Positions 1 through 8,174 of a stretch of 64,000 nucleotides of DNA are shown in pieces (within the stretch, counting starts at the first letter, position 1; every line of letters starts with the position of its first letter). The translations under genes were made by a program, and so were the position numbers. The DNA is from Oscillospiraceae bacterium (lineage in GTDB: Bacteria > Bacillota > Clostridia > Saccharofermentanales > Saccharofermentanaceae), in NCBI GenBank assembly GCA_902764825.1, contig CACWXL010000012.1:1-64000 (forward strand). The letters run 5' to 3'. A model generated the notes under the pieces. That model saw only the letters and a program-made list of their open reading frames with translations, was not told the origin of the DNA and ran no database searches.

Positions 1-374
1 GACTCATAGTGATTGGAGCCAATCACGGATGGAAACAGGAAGTACACATGGGAAACATAACAAACCAAAACTTTGTATCCATACCATATAAGACTCTTAC
101 TGACATGATCGCATACAAAGCAAGACTTGAAGGCATTGAGGTAAAGACTGTACGTGAAAGTTACACGAGCGGCACGAGTTATCTTGATGGAGAAAAGCCT
201 GACAGAGCTCACTATGACAAGGCACGAAGAGTAGAACGCGGTCTATTCAGGAGCAACACCGGGATATTGATAAACGCAGACATAAATGCGGCATATCAGA
301 TGATGAAGCTGGGCGACACACGAGCAATTCCCATTAAGACAGGAGAACAGATAATCAAGATAAAAGCAGCCTGA
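1..374 (+). CDS. tnpB: TnpB (IS200/IS605 OrfB) C-terminal part, cut by the window edge
   Basis: The frame is open from the first complete codon at position 3, so the gene continues upstream of the window. The visible 124 or so residues match the RuvC-like C-terminal end of TnpB, the RNA-guided nuclease of IS200/IS605-type elements: an ESYTSGTSYLDGE stretch, then RGLFRSNTG, then LINADINAAYQ. In this family the Asp of NADINAAYQ is the last catalytic carboxylate of the RuvC site. No CxxC zinc-finger pair is visible between these motifs, as in the subgroup of OrfB proteins that lacks it. Whether the gene is intact cannot be judged here. The family assignment is firm; activity is unknown. Confidence 0.85.
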   Translation, partial: LIVIGANHGWKQEVHMGNITNQNFVSIPYKTLTDMIAYKARLEGIEVKTVRESYTSGTSYLDGEKPDRAHYDKARRVERGLFRSNTGILINADINAAYQMMKLGDTRAIPIKTGEQIIKIKAA

Positions 375-528
375 ATTAGATCAGGTAGAGGCATCAGGCT
401 AGTGCCATTAAAGAGCCGATATGATACTATTCATTTCGGAGATTTAAAAATATCAGTCACAAGCTGGTAAATAGCCAAATGCTAATATATTCAACATAAA
501 TACCCAAAAGCGTTAACAAGAGGAAAAT
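375..528 (+). other. Presumed right end of the tnpB element and spacer
   Basis: This 154-nt stretch after the tnpB stop holds no gene. A small stem-loop lies at 390-406 (GGCAT pairing with GTGCC, one G-U pair). IS200/IS605 elements carry subterminal hairpins at their ends, and in TnpB systems the guide RNA (omega or reRNA) overlaps the tnpB 3' end and the right end, so this is where such an RNA would be expected. I cannot fix the exact transposon boundary because the left end and an empty site are not in the window. Confidence 0.4.
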
Positions 529-1569
529 ATGCAGTATTTAAGATATTTGGGACAGCTTTCATATAATCCTATCCTCATCCTGGTTATGGCATTAGTCGGA
601 CTGATCCTGTCCACGTTTGTTAAGAGCCTCGTACAGCTTGCCTTTGCGAAGCCTATGGGAATGAAAGTTACGGATATCATGATATTCGGTCTCAAATATA
701 CAAAGCTCAAAAACGGAAAGTGGGAAAAAAGAGGACGCAAAGCCGGAGTCGGATTACAGGTTGAAACAGCATTTGACCTTGAGCGTGAAGCCGGCATGGA
801 CAGCAGGAAGCTCATTGCAAAAGACAAGGCTTACATGATCTTAACCGCAGTCGTCACGCTTCTTATCGGAATCGGCGCATTTGCAGGGCTCCTTATTGCC
901 ACGTTCAATGTGGATTCTTATCTTCTCGCATCGGTGTTATTCCTTTTGGGATTCTGGCTCCTGCTCTTCCTGATCGGAAAATTCTTTCTTGCTATATCGG
1001 TCGTTTCAAAGGTCAATTCCAAAAAGTCTTTGAGCGGATATACCCAGGAAGTCTTAAGCATGCTGAGGTCAGGCGTTCCGTTCGAACAGATGGAACTGAA
1101 GCCTTTCAGCGAATTGAAATATAAGAAGGTCTGGGATACGGAAAAACAGATGTATTTCCTGCTTTATTTCGAGTATCTGGATGCGAACGGATTCTTTGAC
1201 AGGATGCCTGAAGCGGTAGCTGAAGCAGAGAGGACGATGAAGCCGAACATGGCATATTCCAAGGTGGTTCTCGGTGTCTGCATGGACCTTGTATATTACT
1301 ACTCTTACCACAATATCGTTCCGTCGATGGCTAAGGAATACTATCACAGGATCTTTGACGATATAACGAAGGATACCGACCCCAATGCGATGTTCGTAAA
1401 GGGATTCTATGAACTTAACTGCTTCGGCAATGTTGATACCGCAAAAGACTGTGTGATAAAAGCTCTTGAAAGGATAGATGATTTCTCTACCGGTGACGAG
1501 AGGGAATACTGCAGAAAGTGCATTGCAAGACTTAATCACGCGATAGACAACTTTCCGAAGCAGAACTGA
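529..1569 (+). CDS. Membrane protein, possible site-2-protease-like fold without the catalytic motif
   Basis: This 346-residue protein has three likely membrane segments (about residues 13-41, 101-125 and 130-158) and a soluble helical C-terminal half with scattered Cys. The ATG follows an AGAGGAAAAT ribosome binding site. The segment after the first helix (about residues 41-80: KPMGMKVTDIMIFG, then KLKNGKWEKRG, then AGVGLQVE) resembles in spacing the stretch that follows the HExxH helix in M50-type membrane metalloproteases. Where HExxH would be expected the sequence reads STFVKS, so no zinc ligands are present. I do not recognise a named family; the M50 link is inference. A GCCTG/CAGGC hairpin at 1572-1588 follows the stop. 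Confidence 0.6.
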   Translation: MQYLRYLGQLSYNPILILVMALVGLILSTFVKSLVQLAFAKPMGMKVTDIMIFGLKYTKLKNGKWEKRGRKAGVGLQVETAFDLEREAGMDSRKLIAKDKAYMILTAVVTLLIGIGAFAGLLIATFNVDSYLLASVLFLLGFWLLLFLIGKFFLAISVVSKVNSKKSLSGYTQEVLSMLRSGVPFEQMELKPFSELKYKKVWDTEKQMYFLLYFEYLDANGFFDRMPEAVAEAERTMKPNMAYSKVVLGVCMDLVYYYSYHNIVPSMAKEYYHRIFDDITKDTDPNAMFVKGFYELNCFGNVDTAKDCVIKALERIDDFSTGDEREYCRKCIARLNHAIDNFPKQN

Positions 1570-1701
1570 AAAGCCTGTCAGCTGCAGGCAAATAAAGGGT
1601 ATGTCCGGCATTCAAATTGTAAATACATAGACACATATCTATATAACTGTGCGTTTTCGCGCCTGATAACCCAAAAAGACTTTGATATTTGTTGCAAGAC
1701 C

Positions 1702-1730
1702 TTGAAAACGTTTTTCTTAATAAATATTAT
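1702..1730 (+). promoter_or_regulatory. Sigma-A type promoter for the Na/Pi cotransporter gene
   Basis: TTGAAA at 1702-1707 and TATTAT at 1725-1730 are separated by 17 nt, each one base from consensus. They lie about 50 nt upstream of the start at 1783 in an AT-rich stretch. Confidence 0.6.
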
Positions 1731-1782
1731 ATTGTCTGTTGATCAGAGGTATTTAGTGTAGCCATTTGGAGGCATGATTTTT

Positions 1783-3504
1783 ATGGCAGATGTATGGCCG
1801 GCGTTACTGGGGCTTTGCTCCGGTATGGCCTTATTCTTATATAGCGTTAAGATCACCAGCGGCAGTCTGCAGGCGATCGCAGGTGACAAATTAAAGAATG
1901 TATTAGCAAAACTTACCGGAAACAGGATCCTGGGCGTAGCTGTCGGTGCGGGTATTACTGCGCTGATCCAGTCTTCGACTGCGACATCGGTTATGGCCGT
2001 CGGATTCGTTAATGCCGGACTCATGAACCTTTATCAGGCTTTGTGGGTAATAATGGGCGCCAACATCGGTACGAATATCACAGCTCAGCTCATCGCTTTC
2101 GATGTCGGTGCCGTAGCACCCATCGTAGCTCTCTTAGGTACATTCTTCTGCCTCCTAACAAAGGACAAGAAGCTCAGGAGCATCGGTGAGGCAGTTGCCG
2201 GATTAGGTTTTATCTTCGTTGCAATGTCGCTGATGAAGGAATCCATGGCTCCTTTGAGCGAGATGGATATCGTTAAGGAGATCTTCTCTTCGATCAATAA
2301 TCCTTTCGTCGGCATCATCGTCGGCATCATCTTCGTTATCATCATCCAGAGTTCCGCTGCAGGTGTCGGCGTGCTCCAGGCAATGGCGATGTCAGCTTCT
2401 GGTGCTCAGCTCATGAGTTTGGACCAGGCAATGTTCATCATCTTCGGCCTTAATATCGGAACATGCGTTACGGCTGTTTTCGCATCTATCGGAGGCTCCA
2501 GAAACGCTACAAGAGCAGGCATGCTCCACATGATGTTCAACGTTATCGGAACGGCGATCTTTACAGCCGCTTATTACGCGCTCCCTATAGCTGATTGGGT
2601 AAGAGCCCTGTCACCTAATGATGTTGCAAGACAGTTTGCCAACATGCACCTTGTATTTAACCTTGCATCAACTGTGATCCTGCTTCCTTTCGGCAAGCTC
2701 ATCGTTAAGCTCGTCAAGCTTATGGTTCCCGACAAGAAGGGCGGAGATGACAGCGTCCAGTACCTCAAGTATCTTAACCCCAGCATGCTCAGCAATAATG
2801 AACAGGTCGGTACTGAAGTCCTCATAAGAGCCCTCTGCAATGAGATCAGCAGAATGCTCGAGATGGCCGGAAACAACGTTCAGAGAAGTATCGAAGCTGT
2901 CCTCGATAACAGCGAAAAGACACAGACCGTGATAAATGACACGGAAGAATATGTCGATTACCTCAATAAGGAGATATCGTATTACATCTCACATGCAATG
3001 GTTTTCGATATGTCAGAAAAGCACGCCGTCGCAATGAGTGCGCTCTTCAAGATCACCGGCAACATCGAGCGTATGGGTGACCACGCCACGAACATCTCCG
3101 GTTATGCGGATCTTCTCGAGAGCAAGGGATTAAAGCTCTCGGAAAAGGCGAGGGCTGAAGTCAGCCAGATGGTAGCAACAACCAAGGACGCTTATAACAT
3201 CCTCCTCGGAAGCAAGCCCGGTTCGGTCCACATCAAGATGGCTCAGATGGAACAGAAGATCGATGACATGACCGAAGACTACAGAGAGCATCAGCTCGAG
3301 AGACTTAAGTCAGGTGTCTGCTCAGGTGATGCATGTGTTATCTATTCCGAGATGCTTACAGACTTCGAGCGTCTTGGTGACCACATGCTGAATATCGCTG
3401 AGGCAGCAGCCGAGTCCAAGCTCATTACTTTGACCGTACCCGAAGAAGTTAATATCGAAGAAGAAGGCAAGACCGGGAAAAAGGTTGCGGCAGCCAAGGC
3501 ATAA
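1783..3504 (+). CDS. Na+/Pi cotransporter family protein with C-terminal PhoU-like domain
   Basis: This is a sodium-dependent phosphate transporter-type membrane protein of the NptA/YjbB group. Two internally repeated halves carry the hallmark Gln-Ser-Ser motifs (LIQSSTATSV near the N-terminus, IIQSSAAGVG later). About eight membrane segments fill residues 1-320. The last 230 residues are a PhoU-like helical domain with two GDH-containing repeats (RMGDHATNISGYA and RLGDHMLNIAEAA), which in PhoU bind metal and modulate transport. An in-frame ATG also lies at 1774, but GGAGG at 1768-1772 is only 1 nt from it and 10 nt from the ATG at 1783, so I prefer 1783. No Pst transport genes are nearby, so phosphate is the family expectation, not shown here. 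Confidence 0.9.
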   Translation: MADVWPALLGLCSGMALFLYSVKITSGSLQAIAGDKLKNVLAKLTGNRILGVAVGAGITALIQSSTATSVMAVGFVNAGLMNLYQALWVIMGANIGTNITAQLIAFDVGAVAPIVALLGTFFCLLTKDKKLRSIGEAVAGLGFIFVAMSLMKESMAPLSEMDIVKEIFSSINNPFVGIIVGIIFVIIIQSSAAGVGVLQAMAMSASGAQLMSLDQAMFIIFGLNIGTCVTAVFASIGGSRNATRAGMLHMMFNVIGTAIFTAAYYALPIADWVRALSPNDVARQFANMHLVFNLASTVILLPFGKLIVKLVKLMVPDKKGGDDSVQYLKYLNPSMLSNNEQVGTEVLIRALCNEISRMLEMAGNNVQRSIEAVLDNSEKTQTVINDTEEYVDYLNKEISYYISHAMVFDMSEKHAVAMSALFKITGNIERMGDHATNISGYADLLESKGLKLSEKARAEVSQMVATTKDAYNILLGSKPGSVHIKMAQMEQKIDDMTEDYREHQLERLKSGVCSGDACVIYSEMLTDFERLGDHMLNIAEAAAESKLITLTVPEEVNIEEEGKTGKKVAAAKA

Positions 3505-3552
3505 ATATAGACGGATATCTATATAAATGAACGTTCTCTGTGGAGACAGAAT

Positions 3553-4125
3553 ATGAGTGAATCAGGCAAAAGTATAGTCAATGTCGTATTATTCGAACCG
3601 GAGATCCCGCAGAATACCGGCAACATCATGCGAACCTGCGTTGCTACGGGTTCGACACTTCATATAATCGGTCCGGTCGGTTTTGACATAGATAATCCGG
3701 AATTCAGAAGGGCATCCACAAACCACATTACATGGGCTGAGTACACGCTCTATGACTCATGGCAGGACTTCGTTAACAGGAATGACGGCGAATATTTTTT
3801 CATGACGCGTTACGGCAAGATTCCGCCCTCAGATATCGATTTTAAGAAGGCGTCTGAAAACTCAGAGATCTACCTGATCTTTGGCAAAGAGAGCACGGGA
3901 ATACCGGGGGAAATCTTAAGGGCTAATCTCGACAGGTGCTTCAGGATACCTATGGCGGCAGACTGCAGATGTCTTAACGTCTCCAATGCTGCAGCTGTTG
4001 CGATATACGAAGTGCTCAGGCAGCTTAACTATCCCGGCCTCTCGTTCAAAGAGGAACAGAAGGGCGAGGATTTCCTTGAAGAGAATTATTCTTACGACGA
4101 GACGTTAAGAAGAAAACGCAAATAA
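3553..4125 (+). CDS. trmL: tRNA (cytidine(34)-2'-O)-methyltransferase TrmL
   Basis: This is a 190-residue SpoU/TrmD (SPOUT) family methyltransferase that 2'-O-methylates the wobble nucleotide of tRNA-Leu isoacceptors using S-adenosylmethionine. The N-terminus carries the PEIPQNTGNIMRTC motif typical of TrmL/CspR, followed by LHIIGPVGF. The C-terminal trefoil-knot motifs are seen as LIFGKESTGIP and FRIPMAADCRCLNVSNAAAV. The length matches minimal single-domain TrmL proteins. The C-terminal tail is acidic then basic (RRKRK). The gene ends 8 nt before the convergent zinc-ribbon gene, leaving almost no spacer. Confidence 0.92.
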   Translation: MSESGKSIVNVVLFEPEIPQNTGNIMRTCVATGSTLHIIGPVGFDIDNPEFRRASTNHITWAEYTLYDSWQDFVNRNDGEYFFMTRYGKIPPSDIDFKKASENSEIYLIFGKESTGIPGEILRANLDRCFRIPMAADCRCLNVSNAAAVAIYEVLRQLNYPGLSFKEEQKGEDFLEENYSYDETLRRKRK

Positions 4126-4133
4126 GCTATAGG

Positions 4134-4646
4134 TCAGGAGTCGGACATTACTGCAATCCCGAGGATCATGAATCCGATCGTGATGCCGGCGATCGAAGTT
4201 ATGAGACCTGCAGTGGCCATGCCTTTTTTGCCTGCATTCTTCTGCGTAAGTCCGATAACGGACAATACGATTCCTGCGATTCCCGGGACCATATTAAATA
4301 AGATCAGCCAGGAAAAGACAGCTGTAATGATTCCGAATATAAGGCCTAAAACTGCAAATACATTATTCTTCTGCGGCTCGAATGGAGTAATGACTGACTG
4401 ATATGCAGGCTGCTGATAGGCCGGCTGCGGATATAAAGGCTGCGCCGGCTGAGGCTGGTACACAGGCTGTGGTTGCTCGTAAGCAGGCTTAATCGGCTGG
4501 ATATCTGCCTGCATTATGGGCTGAACTACAGGTCCGGGTGCGGGAGCAGGTTCAGAAGCTGCTTTGGATGCCGGTGCAGGAGCGCCGCAATTAGAGCAAA
4601 ATGCTTCACCATTCTCGATCAAGGAACCACATTGTTCACAGTACAT
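4134..4646 (-). CDS. Zinc-ribbon, Pro/Gln-rich, DUF4190-like membrane protein (paralogue 1)
   Basis: This 170-residue protein begins with a zinc ribbon (CEQCGS, then FCSNCGAPAP), has a Pro/Gln/Tyr-rich low-complexity linker (YQPQPAQPLYPQPAYQQ), and ends with two hydrophobic helices of the DUF4190 type (AVLGLIFGIITAVFSW and GIAGIVLSVIGLTQK). The two helices put the ribbon and linker on one side of the membrane. The function of such proteins is not established. It lies downstream of a longer paralogue (4751-5506) with the same domain order, so the pair looks like a tandem duplication. A strong hairpin at 4701-4724 between them suggests this copy has its own transcript. Confidence 0.7.
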   Translation of the reverse strand: MYCEQCGSLIENGEAFCSNCGAPAPASKAASEPAPAPGPVVQPIMQADIQPIKPAYEQPQPVYQPQPAQPLYPQPAYQQPAYQSVITPFEPQKNNVFAVLGLIFGIITAVFSWLILFNMVPGIAGIVLSVIGLTQKNAGKKGMATAGLITSIAGITIGFMILGIAVMSDS

Positions 4647-4693
4647 TATCCTACCCCCACATCAAAAGAAGTTTATGTTTATTGATTCTACCA

Positions 4694-4724
4694 TAAAAAA
4701 CTGCCCGCATTTGATTGCGGGCAG
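4694..4724 (-). terminator. Rho-independent terminator after the longer zinc-ribbon gene
   Basis: CTGCCCGCA (4701-4709) pairs perfectly with TGCGGGCAG (4716-4724) around a 6-nt loop. Read on the minus strand the stem is followed by TTTTTT, a textbook intrinsic terminator. Confidence 0.85.
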
Positions 4725-4750
4725 AAATCATTGTCTTTTCGAGATAAGTA

Positions 4751-5506
4751 TCAGAAATCTACTCTGTAACCGTCGATGTGAAGGACACCTGTTACATATC
4801 CGTTGTCGGTATTTACGAAATCGCCGTCAATAAAGAGATCTCCGGAATTATAATCGTAGTCGGATGTCTTGGGAGAATAAGATGTATCCCAGATATCATC
4901 CCATTCCTGCTTGAGCGAAGGATCTGTAACTATTGCCTGATAGACCAATCCGTAATAACCGATGGTAGCAGCGATACCGAGAATGGTTAATATGAGACCT
5001 ACGATCGCCTTAGGCTTGCCGCCGGCATTCTTCTTTGCAAGTCCCACGATCGAGAAGATCAAGCCGAGAAGACCCAGAATACCTGTGGTGAATATATTGA
5101 AGACCGGGATCCAGAAGAGAACGAGTGTGATGATACCGAATATAAGACCTGCAGTAGCTGCGCCGTTAGGAAGCTTAGCGGGACCCAGATTCTGCTGATA
5201 AATAGGTGCCTGATATACCGGCTGCTGATAAACAGGCTGCACGGGCTGAGCCTGAGGCTGCTGGTAAACAGGCTGGACGGGCTGAACCGGTTGAACGGGT
5301 TGTGCCTGCTGATATACAGGCTGCTGGTAAACCGGCTGAACTGGCTGTGCTGCAGGTGCAGGAGCCGGTGCCGGTGCGGGCGCAGGCGCTGCTGCAACTA
5401 CGGGTGCTGCTGCCGGAGCAGGTGCTGAAACGGGAGCGGGTGCTCCGCAGTTAGAACAAAAAGACTGACCGTCAGGAATCGATGAACCACACTGTTCGCA
5501 AAACAT
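4751..5506 (-). CDS. Zinc-ribbon, Ala/Pro and Gln/Pro repeat, DUF4190-like membrane protein (paralogue 2)
   Basis: This 251-residue protein opens with a zinc ribbon (CEQCGSSIPDGQSFCSNCG), then about 85 residues of low complexity: an Ala/Pro run, then repeats of VQPVYQQPVYQ. Two hydrophobic helices follow (TAGLIFGIITLVLFWIPVF and GILGLLGLIFSIVGLAKK), with a further hydrophobic stretch in IVGLILTILGIAATIGYYG, then an acidic Tyr/Asp-rich tail. The start has a strong AGGAGGGG site. It begins only 20 nt after the ABC transporter ATPase stop, so it may be co-transcribed with that transporter. Function is unknown; the domain order matches the neighbour at 4134-4646. Confidence 0.7.
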   Translation of the reverse strand: MFCEQCGSSIPDGQSFCSNCGAPAPVSAPAPAAAPVVAAAPAPAPAPAPAPAAQPVQPVYQQPVYQQAQPVQPVQPVQPVYQQPQAQPVQPVYQQPVYQAPIYQQNLGPAKLPNGAATAGLIFGIITLVLFWIPVFNIFTTGILGLLGLIFSIVGLAKKNAGGKPKAIVGLILTILGIAATIGYYGLVYQAIVTDPSLKQEWDDIWDTSYSPKTSDYDYNSGDLFIDGDFVNTDNGYVTGVLHIDGYRVDF

Positions 5507-5526
5507 AATCTACCCCTCCTGTTAAA

Positions 5527-6276
5527 TTACAATACTTTTTGCAGGAATGCCTGAAGTCTCTCATTCTGAGGATTTGTAAAGATCTGTTCAGGCGTATTCT
5601 CTTCTATGATTTTACCACAATCCATAAAGATAACACGAGTGCCTACTTCTCTTGCGAAGCCCATCTCGTGAGTTACACAGACCATCGTCATACCGGCCTT
5701 TGCCAGGTTCTTCATAACTTCAAGAACTTCGCCGACCATCTCAGGGTCCAAAGCGCTTGTAGGCTCGTCGAAAAGCATTACCTCAGGTTCCATGGCAAGT
5801 GCTCTTACGATGGCGATCCTCTGCTTCTGTCCGCCTGAGAGCTGCGAAGGATATGCATTAGCGCGGTCAGCTAGACCAACTCTCTCGAGAAGGGATATCG
5901 CTTTCTTCTCAGCTTCTTCCTTGGAAAGGCCATGGAGCTTCATCGGAGCTATGGTCATATTCCGGAGGATCGTAAGATGAGGGAAGAGATTGAAATGCTG
6001 GAATACCATTCCCATCTTCTGCCTGAGTTTATTGATGTCTGTTGACGGTGCCATGATGTCGGCACCATCGAAAGTGATCTTGCCGCCTGTCGGGCGCTCA
6101 AGGAGATTGAGAGATCTTAAGAAAGTCGATTTACCGGAACCTGAAGGACCGATGACTACGACAACCTCGCCCTTTCTGATATCGGTGGTAACACCGTCTA
6201 AGGCTTTGACCTCTCCGTCGTTATAGTATTTTTTGAGATCCGTTACGGATATGATTACATTATTATCAGCGCTCAC
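5527..6276 (-). CDS. glnQ: Polar amino acid ABC transporter ATP-binding protein (GlnQ-like)
   Basis: This 249-residue ATPase powers import of a polar amino acid. It has Walker [10 protein letters not shown], the Q-loop in [13 protein letters not shown], signature [15 protein letters not shown], Walker B with [10 protein letters not shown], and the H-loop in CVTHEMGFA. The ORF extends upstream to a TTG at 6309, but AAAGGAGG lies 10 nt before the GTG at 6276, which I take as the start. This gives an 11-nt overlap with the permease gene and thus translational coupling. Subfamily motifs are those of GlnQ/HisP/ArgM proteins; the exact amino acid cannot be read from the ATPase. Confidence 0.93.
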   Translation of the reverse strand: MSADNNVIISVTDLKKYYNDGEVKALDGVTTDIRKGEVVVVIGPSGSGKSTFLRSLNLLERPTGGKITFDGADIMAPSTDINKLRQKMGMVFQHFNLFPHLTILRNMTIAPMKLHGLSKEEAEKKAISLLERVGLADRANAYPSQLSGGQKQRIAIVRALAMEPEVMLFDEPTSALDPEMVGEVLEVMKNLAKAGMTMVCVTHEMGFAREVGTRVIFMDCGKIIEENTPEQIFTNPQNERLQAFLQKVL

Positions 6277-7135
6277 TGTTCTTGAGCCTCCTTTCGAGCA
6301 ACGATACAAGCCAGCTGAAGAACATGACGATCACAAGGTAGATGATCGCTACGGCAATAAGCGGCATGAACGCGGAATAGGTTCTCGATCTGATGATGTC
6401 TCCGCCTTTTGTGAGTTCCTGAAGTCCGACATAACCGGATACTGAAGTCTCTTTGATGAGAACGATGAATTCGTTTGCAAGCGCAGGCAGTACGGTCTTA
6501 AATGCCTGCGGGATGATGATGAAAGCCATTGTCCTGACATAACCGAAACCGAGTGAACGGCCTGCTTCGAACTGGCCCTTGTCGATGCTCATGATGCCGC
6601 CTCTGATGATCTCGGCAACGTAAGCTCCGGAGTTGATTCCGAATGCAAGAACGGCAACCATGATCTTGTTGTTGGAGGAAGCGAAAATGACGAAGTAGAT
6701 GATCATGAGCTGTACGACTACAGGCGTACCTCTGATAACTGTGAGGTATATGCCGCAGAGTTTATAGAAGAAGTAGAGGACTGCTTTGCCAAAGCCTCCC
6801 TTAAGTTCTTCCTTCAACGTGTCATAAGAAGATCTTACAAGTGCGACGATTACGCCCAGAACAATACCCAAAAGAACAGCGAAGAATGTGACTTCAAAGG
6901 TAACGCCAAGACCTTTGACTATATACATATAACGCTTGTCGGCAATGAAATTGTTCTCAAAGTCTGAATAGAATGCACTTCCGTAGAAAGCATTACGGAT
7001 ATCGCTCATCCACGCAGGGACGTTTGCCAAAGGCATGAACAGCAAAATGTAAGCTGCAGCCACAGCCACAGCGATTATGCCGATCACGATAAGCGTATTT
7101 CTGATCTTGGATTTACTAGTCTTTTTTCCGCTCAT
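6266..7135 (-). CDS. Amino acid ABC transporter permease (HisMQ/GlnP family)
   Basis: This 289-residue membrane permease has an N-terminal extension with one hydrophobic helix (about residues 12-34), then the usual five-helix HisM/GlnP core. The ATPase-contact EAA loop is visible as [20 protein letters not shown]. The family signature region includes RGTPVVVQL, as in glutamine/arginine permeases. At 289 residues it is longer than the usual 215-240, because of the N-terminal segment (residues 1-65), which resembles an extracytoplasmic loop after a first helix. It partners with the ATPase just downstream and the binding protein upstream at 7269-8084. Confidence 0.92.
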   Translation of the reverse strand: MSGKKTSKSKIRNTLIVIGIIAVAVAAAYILLFMPLANVPAWMSDIRNAFYGSAFYSDFENNFIADKRYMYIVKGLGVTFEVTFFAVLLGIVLGVIVALVRSSYDTLKEELKGGFGKAVLYFFYKLCGIYLTVIRGTPVVVQLMIIYFVIFASSNNKIMVAVLAFGINSGAYVAEIIRGGIMSIDKGQFEAGRSLGFGYVRTMAFIIIPQAFKTVLPALANEFIVLIKETSVSGYVGLQELTKGGDIIRSRTYSAFMPLIAVAIIYLVIVMFFSWLVSLLERRLKNSER

Positions 7136-7194
7136 TTGATTTTCCTCGAATTTTTAAGTGTCGACCCTTAAAAAAGTAACTTCAATTATAAATA

Positions 7195-7233
7195 AGAAAA
7201 GAGCGGAAATACAGACCATATTTCCGCTCTTTT
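7195..7233 (-). terminator. Attenuating terminator between binding-protein and permease genes
   Basis: GAGCGGAAAT (7201-7210) pairs with ATTTCCGCTC (7220-7229), and flanking A and T runs extend the stem. On the minus strand the stem is followed by TTTTCTTATTT. Partial read-through here would give more binding protein than permease/ATPase, a common arrangement in ABC importers. Confidence 0.75.
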
Positions 7234-7268
7234 TGATTGTTTTGTTACTAAACTCTAAGTAATGGTGA

Positions 7269-8084
7269 TTACTTGTTTGCAGCTGCAACGAATGCCTTAG
7301 CAGGCTCATTGTCGATAACTACTGCATCGATCTTGCCGGACTGGAGAGCGATGATAGCATCGTTACCCTTTGCGAAACGCTCAACTCTGTCTTCACCGAT
7401 GTCATCTGTCATGTAGATGTCGCCTGTTGTACCTGTCTGAACACCAACCTTGTAAGTGCCTGCAAGAAGCTTATCTACGTCAGTGATCTCGGAACCTTCA
7501 ACAACGATAACGGACTGAACGCCTGTAGCATAAGGTGTGGAGAAGTTAACGGACTTAAGTCTGTCTTCTGTAACTGTCATGCCTGCGCAGCCGATGTCGT
7601 ACTTGCCTGCCTGAACGCCTGCGATGATGGAATCGAACTCTACGTCCTCGATAACGAGCTCAAGACCGAGCTTGTCAGCAACTGCCTTAGCGATCTCAGG
7701 GTCGATACCTACGATGTTGTCGCCTTCGTGATACTCATAGGGCTGGAAGAAAGCGTTTGTAGCCATGATGAGCTTGCCCTCTTCGATAGTTGTGAACTCA
7801 GGATAGTCACCCTTAACGGATTCCTTCTTCTCGATAGTAGCACCTGCAGGGATGTACTTCTCGATGATAGCTGGGATCGTGCCGTCTTCTGTAAGCTCCT
7901 TAAGAGCCTGGTCGATTGCTGCCTTAAGGCCTTCGTTCTCCTTGCTGATTGCCATAGCATAATCTTCTACTGCATAAGCAGTGTCAAGGATCTTGAGGTT
8001 CTTCTTAGCAGCGCCGCAAGATGTCATTCCGAGCAAAAGTGCTGCGGAAAGGAAAGCTGCAGCGATTTTGTTAACTGTCTTCAT
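7269..8084 (-). CDS. Amino acid ABC transporter solute-binding lipoprotein, apparently circularly permuted
   Basis: This 271-residue family-3 binding protein has a lipoprotein signal (hydrophobic residues 6-20, lipidated Cys at 23). Domain order is odd. Residues 29-80 (LKILDTAYAVEDYAMAISKE, ending IPAIIEKYIPA) are what normally forms the C-terminus of this family. The usual mature N-terminus (FTTIEEGKLIMATNAFFQPY) only begins near residue 97. The protein then runs through GIDPEIAKAVADKLG, YDIGCAGMTVTEDR and TGTTGDIYM to DAVVIDNEPAKAFVAAANK and stops exactly where the displaced segment would normally follow. The complete fold seems present with a new start point. AAAGGAG precedes the ATG. It heads the minus-strand transporter operon. 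Confidence 0.9.
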   Translation of the reverse strand: MKTVNKIAAAFLSAALLLGMTSCGAAKKNLKILDTAYAVEDYAMAISKENEGLKAAIDQALKELTEDGTIPAIIEKYIPAGATIEKKESVKGDYPEFTTIEEGKLIMATNAFFQPYEYHEGDNIVGIDPEIAKAVADKLGLELVIEDVEFDSIIAGVQAGKYDIGCAGMTVTEDRLKSVNFSTPYATGVQSVIVVEGSEITDVDKLLAGTYKVGVQTGTTGDIYMTDDIGEDRVERFAKGNDAIIALQSGKIDAVVIDNEPAKAFVAAANK

Positions 8085-8174
8085 AACAATCTCCTTTGTT
8101 ATAGTTTGGATATCGGTATCTTACGCTATGAAAGGTTGCAAGGTATATGCACAAAAGCCCTAAAATTTGTGTAT

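Noticed and set aside
5206..5454. Repeat array on the plus strand resembling a tandem or CRISPR-like array
   Set aside because: The periodicity comes from codons for Pro/Gln/Val/Tyr repeats in the zinc-ribbon protein; there are no constant repeats with unique spacers.
7728..8174. Upstream extension of the saccharopine dehydrogenase-like frame
   Set aside because: It lies wholly antisense to the binding-protein gene and shows no family features; the Rossmann start at 8175 is the natural N-terminus.
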